Below are positions 38,399-46,238 of a DNA stretch of 46,238 nucleotides, in pieces (the first letter of the stretch is position 1; each line of letters starts with the position of its first letter). The translations under genes and the position numbers were made by a program. Origin of the DNA: Undibacterium sp. (GTDB taxonomy: Bacteria > Pseudomonadota > Gammaproteobacteria > Burkholderiales > Burkholderiaceae); assembly GCA_014376575.1 (NCBI GenBank), contig JACMRF010000053.1:1-46238 (forward strand), read 5' to 3'. The notes beneath the pieces are model-generated. The model did not search any database. It had not been told where the DNA came from and worked only from the letters and a program-made list of their open reading frames with translations.

Positions 38399-38733
38399 AC
38401 GCTATTTGGTCATTGGTGAGCCTGAACTCTACAGCGGGCTTATCTTCTTGGATATTGGACATTTTGTCTCACCCTAGTAGCGGAAATAGCGGTTATTCAC
38501 AGAGTGAATATGTCGGCAAATAGCGCGAAAAAATACCATAGATGTTGGGCTGGAGTCGAGTCCTTTATTAGTGAAAAATAGGGCGCGACAATCGGTTAAA
38601 ACCGAACCCGATACGAGCACATCTGAAAGGAATATGGCAGACATAGAAAAAACCGAGCTAAGGACGCACCAATAGACTGTTATAGAGTCTGTTAAAGAGA
38701 GCAGTAAAGAGACACATTCACAAGGTGATGATG
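38399..38733. promoter_or_regulatory. Divergent promoter region of cyoA and an MFS gene
   Basis: A 335-bp spacer without a convincing gene. It contains the inverted repeat CGGTT-AA-AACCG at 38593-38604, close to GCGCGAC (38583-38589), which is reminiscent of the GC-rich half-sites bound by RegA-type regulators. No classical -35/-10 pair stands out. A RegA binding site here is inference from the neighbouring regBA genes. Confidence 0.35.
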
Positions 38734-40083
38734 ATGATCAGCATAAACATTCACGACGAAAAAAACCACATAGCCGCCGTTCCACTCCCCGACCTCAGCG
38801 CCATCCACCGCGTCGGAGCCGACCATGAAAAAATCGAACCCAGTGAAATAGCCGTTGGTGTCGTTATCGGCCGGGCTTCAGAATATTTTGATTTTTTTGT
38901 CTTTGCGATCGCCTCGGTACTAGTTTTCCCGTCGGTTTTTTTTCCTTTTGAACAAAGGCTGGAAGGAACTCTCTACGCCTTTGCCGTTTTTTCCCTTGCC
39001 TTTATCGCCCGTCCTTTCGGGACCGTTCTGTCCATGGAGATCCAGCGCCGCTTTGGCCGCGAGGTAAAATTGACTGCCGCCCTGTTTTTGCTCGGTATCT
39101 CAACGGCGGGTATTGCTTTTTTGCCAAGCTATGCGCAGCTTGGCTCTACGTCTATCGTCTTGCTGGCCCTTTTGCGCATCGGTCAGGGTATGGCGCTTGG
39201 TGGCTCATGGGATGGTCTGCCCTCACTGCTCGCGCTCAACGCGCCAGCAGAACGACGCGGCTGGTATGCCATGCTCGGTCAGTTGGGTGCTCCGCTAGGG
39301 TTTTTTGTTGCAGCGGGCCTGTTTTGGTATCTACTTTCCACGTTGGCCAGTAGCGACTTTCTCGACTGGGGTTGGCGTTATCCGTTTTATGCGGCCTTTG
39401 CTATAAATGTGGTGGCGCTGTTCGCACGCTTACGCCTGATTGCAACCGGTGACTATGCCCGTCTGCTTGAAGAACGTGAATTGCAGCCGGTGCCAATAGG
39501 TGATTTGCTGAGCTCTCAAAAACGCAACTTGCTCATCGGCGCTCTGGCTGCGCTGGCAAGCTACGCCTTGTTCCATGTCGTAACGGTGTTCCCCTTGTCA
39601 TGGATGAGTCTTTACTCAAACCGCTCGATGAGTGCCTTTTTATTATTGCAGATGTTCGGCGCGGTTCTTGCTGCGGCAGGAATGGTGGCTTCTGGCCTGA
39701 TCGCCGATCGCGTTGGCAGGCGCACGACATTAGCCGTCCTGGCCTGCCTGATTGCTGTATTTAGTGCCTTCGTACCACAACTAATGAATGGCGGCGAGCT
39801 CGGTCAAAACATCTTCGTGCTCGCCGGCTTTAGCTTACTCGGATTGTCGTACGGACAAGCCGCCGGGGCAGTCACCGCTAATCTTCCGGCAAAATACAGG
39901 TACACTGGCGCAGCCCTGACATCTGATCTTGCTTGGTTAGTAGGTGCTGGTTTTGCACCGCTAGTGGCGCTCTACCTGTCGGCACATTTTGGGCTGGTCT
40001 ACGTGGGTATCTATCTGTTCTCGGGTGCAGCATGTTCCCTTGCGGCGCTTAGCCTGAATCGCGCACTGGACCAGCATGATTAG
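38734..40083 (+). CDS. MFS transporter, metabolite:H+ symporter type
   Basis: A 449-residue 12-helix permease. Several starts are stacked (GTG 38725, ATG 38728, 38731, 38734); AAGGTG at 38722-38727 is best spaced for the ATG at 38734. MHS-type landmarks are GRASEYFDFFVFAIASVLVF in TM1, FIARPFGTVL, RIGQGMALGGSWDG and LIADRVGRRTTLAVL. The usual GDRxGRR motif of loop 2-3 is altered to EIQRRFGREVKL. The substrate is unknown. It is divergent from cyoA and shares its control region; a similar MFS gene next to a cyo operon is, as far as I recall, common in Burkholderiales. Confidence 0.9.
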   Translation: MISINIHDEKNHIAAVPLPDLSAIHRVGADHEKIEPSEIAVGVVIGRASEYFDFFVFAIASVLVFPSVFFPFEQRLEGTLYAFAVFSLAFIARPFGTVLSMEIQRRFGREVKLTAALFLLGISTAGIAFLPSYAQLGSTSIVLLALLRIGQGMALGGSWDGLPSLLALNAPAERRGWYAMLGQLGAPLGFFVAAGLFWYLLSTLASSDFLDWGWRYPFYAAFAINVVALFARLRLIATGDYARLLEERELQPVPIGDLLSSQKRNLLIGALAALASYALFHVVTVFPLSWMSLYSNRSMSAFLLLQMFGAVLAAAGMVASGLIADRVGRRTTLAVLACLIAVFSAFVPQLMNGGELGQNIFVLAGFSLLGLSYGQAAGAVTANLPAKYRYTGAALTSDLAWLVGAGFAPLVALYLSAHFGLVYVGIYLFSGAACSLAALSLNRALDQHD

Positions 40084-40169
40084 CGCGTGGCGGTAGGTAA
40101 AAATTTAACCCTCCTGCCTCATTGCGTCGCCTCGAAAATTGATTGCTCCACGATGCAGGCTAGGGATAC

Positions 40170-40210
40170 AAAAAATGGGTTACAAGTATTCATTTGTAGC
40201 CCATTTTTTT
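40170..40210 (+). terminator. Rho-independent terminator
   Basis: AAAAAATGGGTTACAA pairs with TTGTAGCCCATTTTTT around GTATTCA/T, with one T:G pair in the stem, followed by a run of seven T. It ends the MFS transcript about 90 bp after its stop; the A-run on the other side would let it act in both directions. Confidence 0.8.
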
Positions 40211-40297
40211 GCATATTCGGCGGGTTGAGCTATCGGGCTAGAACCCAGGACAATAGAAATTTCACCCCTGACCACGTGCGATTGTTGATGCCCAGCT

Positions 40298-40530
40298 ATT
40301 GGCACTCATTGATTTTTACCTGGCTGAAACGATGAAATTCAACTATATCTAAGTCAACAAATCGACGAAACAATCAATCCCGTGTCAGTTGTTTTTCTAG
40401 TTGCTTATCAGAGAGCGTGTACCACGACTGTAATAGCAGGGCTTTGCACATCATCGAGTTTGGTGAGCGCTTTGTGCTCCACGATTAAGGCATTACCCAG
40501 ACTACATTGTTTGATATTTTTCCACGCCAT
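40298..40530 (-). pseudogene. IS5-family transposase remnant
   Basis: From an ATG at 40530 the minus strand encodes MAWKNIKQCSL, then VEHKALTKLDDVQS, the characteristic N-terminus of one IS5 transposase group. After about 30 codons the frame shifts, probably by an internal deletion, and continues as SWYTLSDKQLEKQLTRD, stop, LFRRFVDLDIVE and HRFSQ, which is the next conserved block (normally WYNLSD..LE.QL.RDLLFRRFVDLDI). The DDE catalytic region is missing. The remaining bases of the 40084-40694 gap hold the terminator above and nothing else I can name. Confidence 0.7.
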
Positions 40531-40694
40531 GATTGCTACTCTTTTAATTTATTCTATGACTATTGTCTCATTTTAAGTGAACACTCCGCTTAGCTTTCTA
40601 TCATGCAAATATCTCATATTAAGAGCTGATTCGTCATCAAGAATTGAGATGTAAACCACCTACGATGCCGCAGGTGATTTATCTAGGCCATCAA

Positions 40695-41108
40695 TTATTT
40701 GATTGCGCTTGCGTCAGCATTACGCTGTTTTACGTCTTGATTACGGTCTTTACGATCGGAGTGTAAATCTTTTTTATCTGATTTTAGATCACGTTTCTCA
40801 TGATTGATTTCCCGTTGTTCATGAGCACGTTTCTTTTCTTCTTTTTGAGCATCGACTAAATCGCCTTTTTTGACATCTTTATTCTCAGCACGCTGATCTG
40901 CATTGCGAGCCTGACGATCTTTACTGATTTCCACGTTATCTTTAGCAATATTTTTCTTGTCGTGCCTGATACCGCGATTATCTTGTCGTATTTCTTTGTT
41001 ATCGGCCTTGACCTTATCTACAGGAGTGGCTTGAGGTGTCGATGATTGGGCAAAAACCGGGAGCGAGAATGCAGCGATCAATGCAGTAAGAAGTAACTTT
41101 GATTTCAT
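40695..41108 (-). CDS. Highly charged exported protein of unknown function
   Basis: A 137-residue protein. The N-terminus is a textbook signal peptide (MKSKLLLTALIAAFSLPVFA, cleavage after FA before QSS). The mature part is composed almost only of Lys, Asp, Arg, Asn, Glu, Gln and His in repeated short units such as DNRGIRHDKKNI, KSDKKDLHSDRKDRNQD and NRDV-like patterns, about one unit per 7-11 residues, with no Cys, Trp or Tyr. It is likely an extended or helical polyampholyte in the periplasm. It stands alone. Function unknown; a stress-protective role would be a guess. Confidence 0.75.
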   Translation of the reverse strand: MKSKLLLTALIAAFSLPVFAQSSTPQATPVDKVKADNKEIRQDNRGIRHDKKNIAKDNVEISKDRQARNADQRAENKDVKKGDLVDAQKEEKKRAHEQREINHEKRDLKSDKKDLHSDRKDRNQDVKQRNADASAIK

Positions 41109-41664
41109 TTTTTGTCCAATTGGAAGTCGTTGATAAAAGCAGGTAAGTCACCTGTTAAGAGCAATAACGTAGTAAATTGAAATGTAGATGACAAGTCACT
41201 TGTAACGGATTGTATGTTCTGAATGTAGTAGCTATGAACGATTTACCGGACTTGAGCGGAAAGCTCGGTTCTTCAGGGCGGAGATGAATAGCTCGGAGGC
41301 TGTCAGGTATGGAATTATTGTAATAATTTGTCGGTGCAAGTATTCCAACGTGAACGCCGTTTCATCAGTAACTATGAAATGGTCAGCTCTGCGGGAATAG
41401 GCATTGTCACCGCCATTTCTGCTTTTCCCTGATAGACCAAACAGCAACAAACTTAATGGAGACTATGCTTTTTTGAAAATAGACAGTAATTTTAATGCTG
41501 ATTAGCGACGGGGCGAAGTGTGCATGCGACCATGCAAAGCTAAGAGACAGTTTTCAATTTTCAGCCTTGTCTGAGTGACGGGATAAGCAAAAATGATGCA
41601 CTAGGAATATACCTAATATTCGTTCAAAACATCTTGTCAATTTTAAATTTAACGGTGGTGCTCA
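41109..41664. other. 556-bp gap without a recognisable gene
   Basis: AT-rich. A 72-codon frame on the minus strand (41232-41450) has no ribosome binding site or recognisable motif. On the plus strand a short open stretch at ~41342-41435 reads VFQRERRFISNYEMVSSAGI, which looks protein-like and may be a gene fragment, but I cannot identify it. I see no clear hairpin or promoter. Confidence 0.4.
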
Positions 41665-42864
41665 ATGATAGATGTTTGCTCAGAAATACTTTCATTCAAT
41701 CAGAATCGCGAAAAAGAGCGGTTAATGATGAAATATCGAAATATGCGTGTGAATCCTTTTATATTTCTTCGGGCAACTTGTCATCTTTTTTACGAACGTC
41801 TGCCGCAAAGTGAGTTATTTACTTCCGCGCCATTCAGTTGGTGTGTTGGTGATTTGCATCTGGAAAATTTTGGCAGTTATAAAGGTGACAATCGATTAGT
41901 GTATTTTGATCTCAATGATTTTGATGAGGCTGTCTTAGCGCCATTAACATGGGATTTAGTCAGATTTATTGCCAGTATTTTAGTTGGCGCAAAAAATATT
42001 GGACTCACAGGAAGTGCCGCAAAAGAACTCGCTATCAGTTTCCTTGATTCATATAAGACTATTTTAAAAAGTGGTAAAAGCCATTGGATAGAAAGAGAAA
42101 CTTCAAACGGTTTGATTAGGAACTTATTAAATAGTCTCAGGCAGCGTCAAAGAGGCGATTTTTTGGATCATCGTACTATCTTTAAGGGCGACGAAAGGCG
42201 TATTCGCTTAGACGGGAAGAAAGCCCTTCCAGTTAGTTCTAGGCAGAGAAAAAAAGTGGAAGTTTTTTTTGAGAAATTTTCAATAAAACAGATTAATCCG
42301 GATTTTTTTCAACCAATTGATATTGCTAGGCGTGTTGCCGGCAACGGCAGTCTTGGCATCGAACGTTACATTATTTTGGTCAATGGAAAAGGTGGACCAA
42401 ATGGGAATTATTTGTTGGATTTAAAACAGGCCACTCCATCATCTTTGATTCCTTATCTTCACGTGACGCAGCCTAATTGGCAAAGCGAAGCGCATCGAAT
42501 AGTCAATCTGCAGCGTCGAATGCAAGCGGTTTCGATGGCATTTCTTCAGCCAATTGAAATCGGAAAACGATCATATATTTTGAGAGGATTGCAACCTACC
42601 GAGGATCGAGTTGTTCTAGATCATTCAATCAGTTCGTTTAGCGAACTTAATAAGGTAATTCAAACCATGGGAAACATACTCGCATCGGCACAACTGAGGA
42701 GTTCAGGTCGAGATGGTTCTGCGATTGCGGATGAATTAATCGCGTTTGCACGGCGGTCGAATTGGGAAAAAGAATTATTAGACTGCGGACAGGAGTGTGC
42801 AAGGCAGGTCGCTAAAGATTGGAAGATATATAGTGTTGCGTATGACGATGGATTTTTTATGTGA
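41665..42864 (+). CDS. DUF2252 family protein
   Basis: A 399-residue protein with the DUF2252 hallmarks: the N-terminal KYRNMRVNPFIFLRAT block, GDLHLENFG (62-70), YFDLNDFDEAVLAPLTWDL (80-98), VAGNGSLGIERYIILVNGKG in the middle and LRGLQPTEDRV near the end. The fold is distantly kinase-like; GDLHLENFG resembles the catalytic-loop HGDxHxxN of aminoglycoside phosphotransferases, and FDLNDFD a metal-binding DFD. The substrate is unknown. The gene is AT-rich relative to the cyo region and is followed by degraded mobile DNA, so it may have been acquired. Confidence 0.88.
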   Translation: MIDVCSEILSFNQNREKERLMMKYRNMRVNPFIFLRATCHLFYERLPQSELFTSAPFSWCVGDLHLENFGSYKGDNRLVYFDLNDFDEAVLAPLTWDLVRFIASILVGAKNIGLTGSAAKELAISFLDSYKTILKSGKSHWIERETSNGLIRNLLNSLRQRQRGDFLDHRTIFKGDERRIRLDGKKALPVSSRQRKKVEVFFEKFSIKQINPDFFQPIDIARRVAGNGSLGIERYIILVNGKGGPNGNYLLDLKQATPSSLIPYLHVTQPNWQSEAHRIVNLQRRMQAVSMAFLQPIEIGKRSYILRGLQPTEDRVVLDHSISSFSELNKVIQTMGNILASAQLRSSGRDGSAIADELIAFARRSNWEKELLDCGQECARQVAKDWKIYSVAYDDGFFM

Positions 42865-42929
42865 TTATGCGAGATTCTCTGAAAGTTAAGAAAATATTAC
42901 GAATGTTTTATTTTTACCTAACTCACGTG

Positions 42930-43340
42930 CTACAAAAAAGGATTGAGTGTCTGCACGCCGGTACTTTCAAAATCTTTGACGTTGCGTGTCACGGCAGTTA
43001 GACCATGAATTAATCCTATCGCTGCGATTTGCTTAACAATGGCATTCTGGTTTTGAAGTGCCATTAACTCTCCCCACACTTGGGCATAATCTTCATCAAA
43101 TGCGAGTATACGATCGCCATATTCTGCGATGACGAGATTGAGCCAGCGCTCCAGGTTTCTCGCTTATGCTTCATCACCTCGATTGATTAGGCGTTCAATA
43201 CCGCATCTTAATTCGCCAATGGTTTGTACCGAAAAATACACAGACGCAGGATCGACGGATGTCCAAAATGCTTGCACACCACGATTGGCCTTTTTGCCCT
43301 TGCGAGATTCGCTGATAACATGGGTATCAATTAAGTACAT
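42930..43340 (-). pseudogene. FitB/VapC-type PIN-domain toxin, interrupted by one in-frame stop
   Basis: The 137-codon frame reads MYLIDTHVISESRKGKKANR (first catalytic Asp), then SVQTIGELRCGIERL (catalytic Glu). Codon 59 is TAA (43164-43166); beyond it the same frame continues as ARNLERWLNLVIAEYGDRIL, FDEDYAQVWGEL and GLTAVTRNVKDFESTGVQ to a TAG at 42930. There is no frameshift. The third acidic residue, normally in a (V/I)DGxIAAT motif, is also lost (AIVKQIAAIGL). The toxin is therefore presumably inactive even if read through. It follows the antitoxin remnant after 8 bp. Confidence 0.8.
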
Positions 43341-43348
43341 GGTAATCT

Positions 43349-43561
43349 TTAGGCGTTACGGCAATTAAAATCGGCATCTTCACCCACGTTGGGCATGCTC
43401 GTTAGCACCTCAACGATGGAACGTCGTTTAGGGCGCGCCAGAGCTTACCTTAAAATTTCCAGATGTTCTGCTTCCGCACTTCGCCCATGGGAAGCTGCGA
43501 GTTGCTTGAGCGCCAAAGCAAGATCCTCATCCACATTTTTCACGATTAAATTAGTAGCCAT
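43349..43561 (-). pseudogene. FitA-type ribbon-helix-helix antitoxin, interrupted by one in-frame stop
   Basis: A 71-codon frame from the ATG at 43561, preceded by GGGAGG. It reads MATNLIVKNVDEDLALALKQ, then AASHGRSAEAEHLEILR, the usual FitA/Phd-like RHH pattern. TAA replaces codon 39 (43445-43447), and the frame resumes ALARPKRRSIVEVL to a TAA at 43349. The RHH DNA-binding part lies before the stop and might still be made. Upstream, TGTAATCAA-TGTAATCA (minus strand, ~43578-43594) is a tandem repeat that could be its operator. Confidence 0.78.
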
Positions 43562-43917
43562 GATGAACCTCCCTCAATGATTACATTGATTACAGTATAT
43601 GCCTGCATTGCAATCGCGTTGATGTCTTCCGTAAGCGCTTGATCTTCCGGAATGGACACAAACAAATTTCCCTGATAATTCGGTTCGTGTTTGATCTCGG
43701 TACGCCGGCAGGGACAAATTCATTCAGTATCGCTTCATATGGCATGCAAAGTACTGGTGCACGCGTGCAGAGAAGAAGTCACCAATATATACAACGCGTT
43801 GGGATGAGACATCCTTGGCTTTGGCAAAGTAGGTGGTAATTACAAGCTAAGTGGCTTATAAGCTATATCAATTTCCTGATTAAAAAAAGTGCCTTTGATT
43901 CTCATCATAGAGACCCA
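43562..43917. other. Spacer between antitoxin relic and IS1380 relic; possible coding fragments
   Basis: No intact gene. On the minus strand two protein-like pieces in different frames, MPYEAILNEFVPAGVP and EPNYQGNLFVSIPEDQALTE (~43600-43745), suggest a frameshifted remnant reading toward the antitoxin; I cannot assign a family. A 66-codon plus-strand frame over the same bases (43639-43839) is probably a shadow of it. Confidence 0.35.
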
Positions 43918-45507
43918 CCTTGCCCGAATATTACATAAAAAAGGCAAGGATAACCGTAAGTGCTTGATAAAATGAGAGCTATCTAAAAACGCACTCATCA
44001 AGTCGAACGGAACCTTGCTAGCTTGAATTCTACTTTAGAATAACTTCGATTTGCCTTCATTCCCGGCCACACAATACGCGCTGATTTTGCAGGTGGTGGT
44101 TTATCCTCCGATCTTGGCCTGTTATTGCTCAGCGGAGTTGATCGCCAGATCGGATTGACGCAGCGACTCACCGCAGCGCTGGTCGACTCCAGACACGCCA
44201 GCTATATCACCCATACTTACCGAGACATTCTCCCGCAACGCATTATCCAAATTGGGTGCGGCTACGAAGACAGTAATGATGCCAATAGCTTGCGCCATGA
44301 CCCGATGTTTCGTCTCGGCGTGGGTCGTTTGCCGTTTGATGAAGCAAGTTCGCTAGCCTCGGCATCTACCATTTCTCGCTTTTAACACGCGGTCAGTAGC
44401 AAAGATATTTATCGTGTTAGTCAGGCACTGGTCGAACAGTTTATCGTCAGCTTTGCCACGCCACTCAAGACACTCTTACTCGATCTGGATCAATCGGAAG
44501 ATGCGGCGTATGGACAGCAACCGCTTGCGTTTTATAACCACTTTTACCAGAGCACTTGCTTCTTACCCTTGATGATTCTTGATGGACGCTCTGACGCTCT
44601 TGTCGCAGCCATTTTGCGCCCAGGCAGACGGCCGAATGGTGCCGAGAATGCGATGATCATGCAACACGTACTGACACTGATCCGCAAGCGCTTTCCACAG
44701 ACGCATATTCTGGTGCGCGGCGACGGCCACTTCAGCGAACCGAAAATGATGTAGATGATCGCAAAGATGCCCAACACCGATTTCATTTTTGGACTGTCTG
44801 GCAATGCCAGACTATAAGCACTGGCAGAGCGCACCAAACAACGCACCTGCGCTTTGTGAGCCTAGGTGCAAACTAACGAGGTGGTGCCGGAAGCAGTGCA
44901 CGTGATTGATGGGTTGAGTTATGCCGCTGGCTCCTGGCCACAGGCGTGGCGCGTGGTACTCAAAGCGGAAGTAATGGCGCTGGGCGAGAATCCACGACTC
45001 ATCGTGACCTCTCTGGCCAGCGATGAGGTAGGCATGCTATACGAGGACCTATATAGCGGACGTGGACAGACAGAAAGTTTCATCAAGCATCTTAAGCCTG
45101 ATCTGGCATCTGACCGCACTTCTTGCACGACGTTTTTAGCCAACGCCATGCAATTGCTACAACACGCTGCCGCGTATGTCCTGCACCAGCAATTGCGTAC
45201 ACAGAGCTTACAGAATACGGCAATTTCGCAAGCCCAGCCATCGACGGTCACCTAAAAACTATTCAAGATTGCGGTACAGGTACGGCAGTGCAAGACCCGC
45301 GCCGTCTTACATCTGCCAAGCGCCTGTTCGGTAAAACATCTTCTGCATACGCTTGCGGAACGACTGTTCGTGCCAAAGCCTTCAGAGATAGTCAATTCTT
45401 CCTGAAACGGCTACCTCAGGTCAGGCGAGAATAGATCACCCGCGCATCCTAAATAAGCTCAATAATCTCAAACACATCAACATTTACCCTGTTTTTTGCG
45501 GGTTAGG
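43918..45507 (+). mobile_element. IS1380-family insertion sequence (degraded)
   Basis: An element of about 1.59 kb around the transposase remnant at 44008-45405. The candidate left end CCTTGCCCGAATA (43918-43930) and the candidate right end, CCTAACCCGCAAA when read inward on the minus strand (45495-45507), match at about 10 of 13 positions, as expected for imperfect terminal inverted repeats. The length suits the family. I could not identify a target-site duplication, so the exact ends are tentative. Confidence 0.55.
44008..45405 (+). pseudogene. IS1380-family transposase with seven in-frame stops
   Basis: One continuous frame of about 465 codons encodes RFAFIPGHTIRADFAGGGLS, LLLLSGVDRQIGLTQRLTAA, IIQIGCGYEDSNDANSLRHD, LDLDQSEDAAYGQQPLAFYN, HILVRGDGHFSEPKMM, then SDEVGMLYEDLYSGRGQTES and the C-terminal PKPSEIVNSS. 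This is the IS1380 DDE transposase (LDLD, RGDGHF and YSGRGQTESFIKHLK blocks). Stops occur at 44041 TAA, 44383 TAA, 44752 TAG, 44815 TAA, 44857 TGA, 44863 TAG and 45253 TAA. They all lie in the same frame; I found no frameshift between 44008 and the terminal TGA at 45403. Confidence 0.85.
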
Positions 45508-45600
45508 CGAGCTTTGTCCGAAAATTAACGAGCAGTCAGAGTAGATGGAACAAGGAGCAAACTAGCGACGGTTGAAAAATTCATGAAACATTTAGGCTAG

Positions 45601-45614
45601 TTGATTAAAGTCAA
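45601..45614. promoter_or_regulatory. FNR-like box between two insertion sequences
   Basis: TTGAT-TAAA-GTCAA matches TTGAT-N4-ATCAA at 9 of 10 positions. It lies in the 195-bp segment 45508-45702 between the IS1380 relic and the IS6 end; that segment holds no gene. A promoter controlled from here would have been cut off by the IS6 insertion. Motif match only. Confidence 0.4.
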
Positions 45615-45702
45615 TCTATCGAAAAAATAAAATCCGGAAAAATGTGCTGTTTCGAAGGTTTAAAATGACTGCCTAGAAAGTTTGCAAGCAGGGAACCCCG
45701 CG

Positions 45703-46238
45703 GGTTCTGTAGCGTTAGCTAATGTAAATCAAACTTATTACTGGGATCTCATTCGTTCTCAAACTGAACGGATTTGTCCTGCTAAAGCATAAAACTGGTC
45801 GGCAAAAGACATCTCTTCCGTGCCACCAAACATCAGCTGGCCTTTGCGAATCATGTGCATTAAATCGATACCAGTCAGGCTGCTTTTCGCCGCGTGAACT
45901 GATTTGAATCCGAGCATTAGTTTTGTTATTCGTTTCACTGCGCGGTGGTCTTGTTCGACGATGTTGTTGAGGTATTTCAACTGGCGAATGAGCATCGATC
46001 CGTCCATCGCTGCTTTGTTTGCTCCGCTCTTGTCCATCGTGACTTTTTCTGGAATGCCGTTAGCCTCCATGGCCTTGTCGAAGAAGCGCATGGCCGCTGC
46101 CTTATTACGCTTTGCTGTAAATAGAAAGTCAATTGTCTTACCTTCTTTACCGACTGCGCGATACAGATATTTACACACACCTTTGACCTTAATATAGGTT
46201 TCATCCACACGCCAGCTTGTACCAACTTGTCGCTTATG
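45703..46238 (-). mobile_element. IS6-family insertion sequence, partial (runs off the right edge)
   Basis: The element end begins GGTTCTGTAGCGTTAGC at 45703, resembling the GGTTCTGTTGCAAA-type terminal repeat of IS6/IS26 relatives. It lies 56 bp outside the transposase stop. The other end is beyond the window. Confidence 0.75.
45759..46238 (-). CDS. IS6-family transposase (5'-partial)
   Basis: The frame is open to the right window edge, encoding HKRQVGTSWRVDETYIKVKG before the region listed; its start lies outside. The DDE residues of the IS6 family are visible in the 160 residues present: Asp in WRVDETYIKV, Asp in KVTMDKSGANKAA, and Glu in NNIVEQDHRAVKR, followed by LMLGFKSVHAAKSSLTGIDL. 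No stop interrupts it, so unlike its neighbours this transposase looks intact and the insertion may be recent. Confidence 0.92.
   Translation of the reverse strand, partial: HKRQVGTSWRVDETYIKVKGVCKYLYRAVGKEGKTIDFLFTAKRNKAAAMRFFDKAMEANGIPEKVTMDKSGANKAAMDGSMLIRQLKYLNNIVEQDHRAVKRITKLMLGFKSVHAAKSSLTGIDLMHMIRKGQLMFGGTEEMSFADQFYALAGQIRSV

Noticed and set aside
38124..38462. 112-codon frame antisense/alternative to the start of cyoA
   Set aside because: It overlaps the cyoA signal peptide and membrane helices in another frame; no family features.
41232..41450. 72-codon minus-strand frame as a gene
   Set aside because: No ribosome binding site, no motif and no hydrophobic or conserved pattern; probably chance.
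43129..43368. 79-codon plus-strand frame as a gene
   Set aside because: It lies antisense to the PIN-domain toxin relic, which has clear family motifs.
43129..44385. Possible stop-codon reassignment or readthrough as the explanation for in-frame stops
   Set aside because: All three stop codons (TAA, TAG, TGA) occur among the interruptions, whereas normal genes in the window use them as terminators; decay is simpler.

Overview
The window looks like a chromosomal segment of a betaproteobacterium of the Burkholderiales, most likely Oxalobacteraceae. This is inferred from gene content and order (smpB / ratA-ratB / DUF4124 protein / guaB - GGDEF protein - guaA - queE - queD - tadA) and from the style of the proteins; no rRNA or tRNA gene is present to confirm it. 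Base composition is patchy by eye. The housekeeping part and the 40.7-43 kb region are AT-richer; the acyl-CoA cluster (19-27 kb) and the respiratory cluster (31-40 kb) are GC-richer.

Layout. 0-5.6 kb: the 3' part of a giant coiled-coil gene (at least 1875 codons, open at the window edge) ending in one membrane helix and containing a 243-residue tandem duplication. 5.6-7.8 kb: a convergent EnvZ/OmpR-type two-component pair. 8.0-17.1 kb: housekeeping genes, with trans-translation (smpB), the ratA/ratB pair, GMP synthesis (guaB, guaA) with a degenerate GGDEF protein between them, queuosine precursor synthesis (queE, queD), tRNA deaminase tadA and an LD-carboxypeptidase, closed by a terminator. 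17.2-18.9 kb: an MFS symporter. 19.2-27.6 kb: an eight-gene acyl-CoA/lipid-type catabolic cluster (thiolase, acyl-CoA dehydrogenase, two SDRs, hotdog thioesterase, CurA-type reductase, GST-like protein, alpha/beta hydrolase) that carries two copies of an ~80-bp hairpin-bearing intergenic repeat. 27.8-31.1 kb: small independent genes (GNAT, Mpo1-like, VirK/YbjX family, DHH phosphoesterase).

31.2-40.1 kb is a respiratory module: a redox-sensing RegB/RegA pair with a candidate FNR-type site upstream, a SURF1 protein and cyoABCD for a bo3-type quinol oxidase, and a divergent MFS transporter. CyoD has an unusual Met/Pro-rich C-terminal tail.

40.1-46.2 kb is a decaying accessory zone. It holds an IS5-family transposase remnant, a charged exported protein, a DUF2252 protein, a FitAB-type toxin-antitoxin pair in which each gene has one in-frame stop, an IS1380-family element whose transposase has seven in-frame stops and no apparent frameshift in the part I read, and an IS6-family element running off the right edge.

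I found no CRISPR array, prophage, rRNA or tRNA. The best candidates for undescribed biology are the giant coiled-coil membrane protein, the catalytically degenerate GAF-GGDEF protein co-encoded with the GTP-synthesis genes, the intergenic repeats of the acyl-CoA cluster, and the Met-rich CyoD tail.
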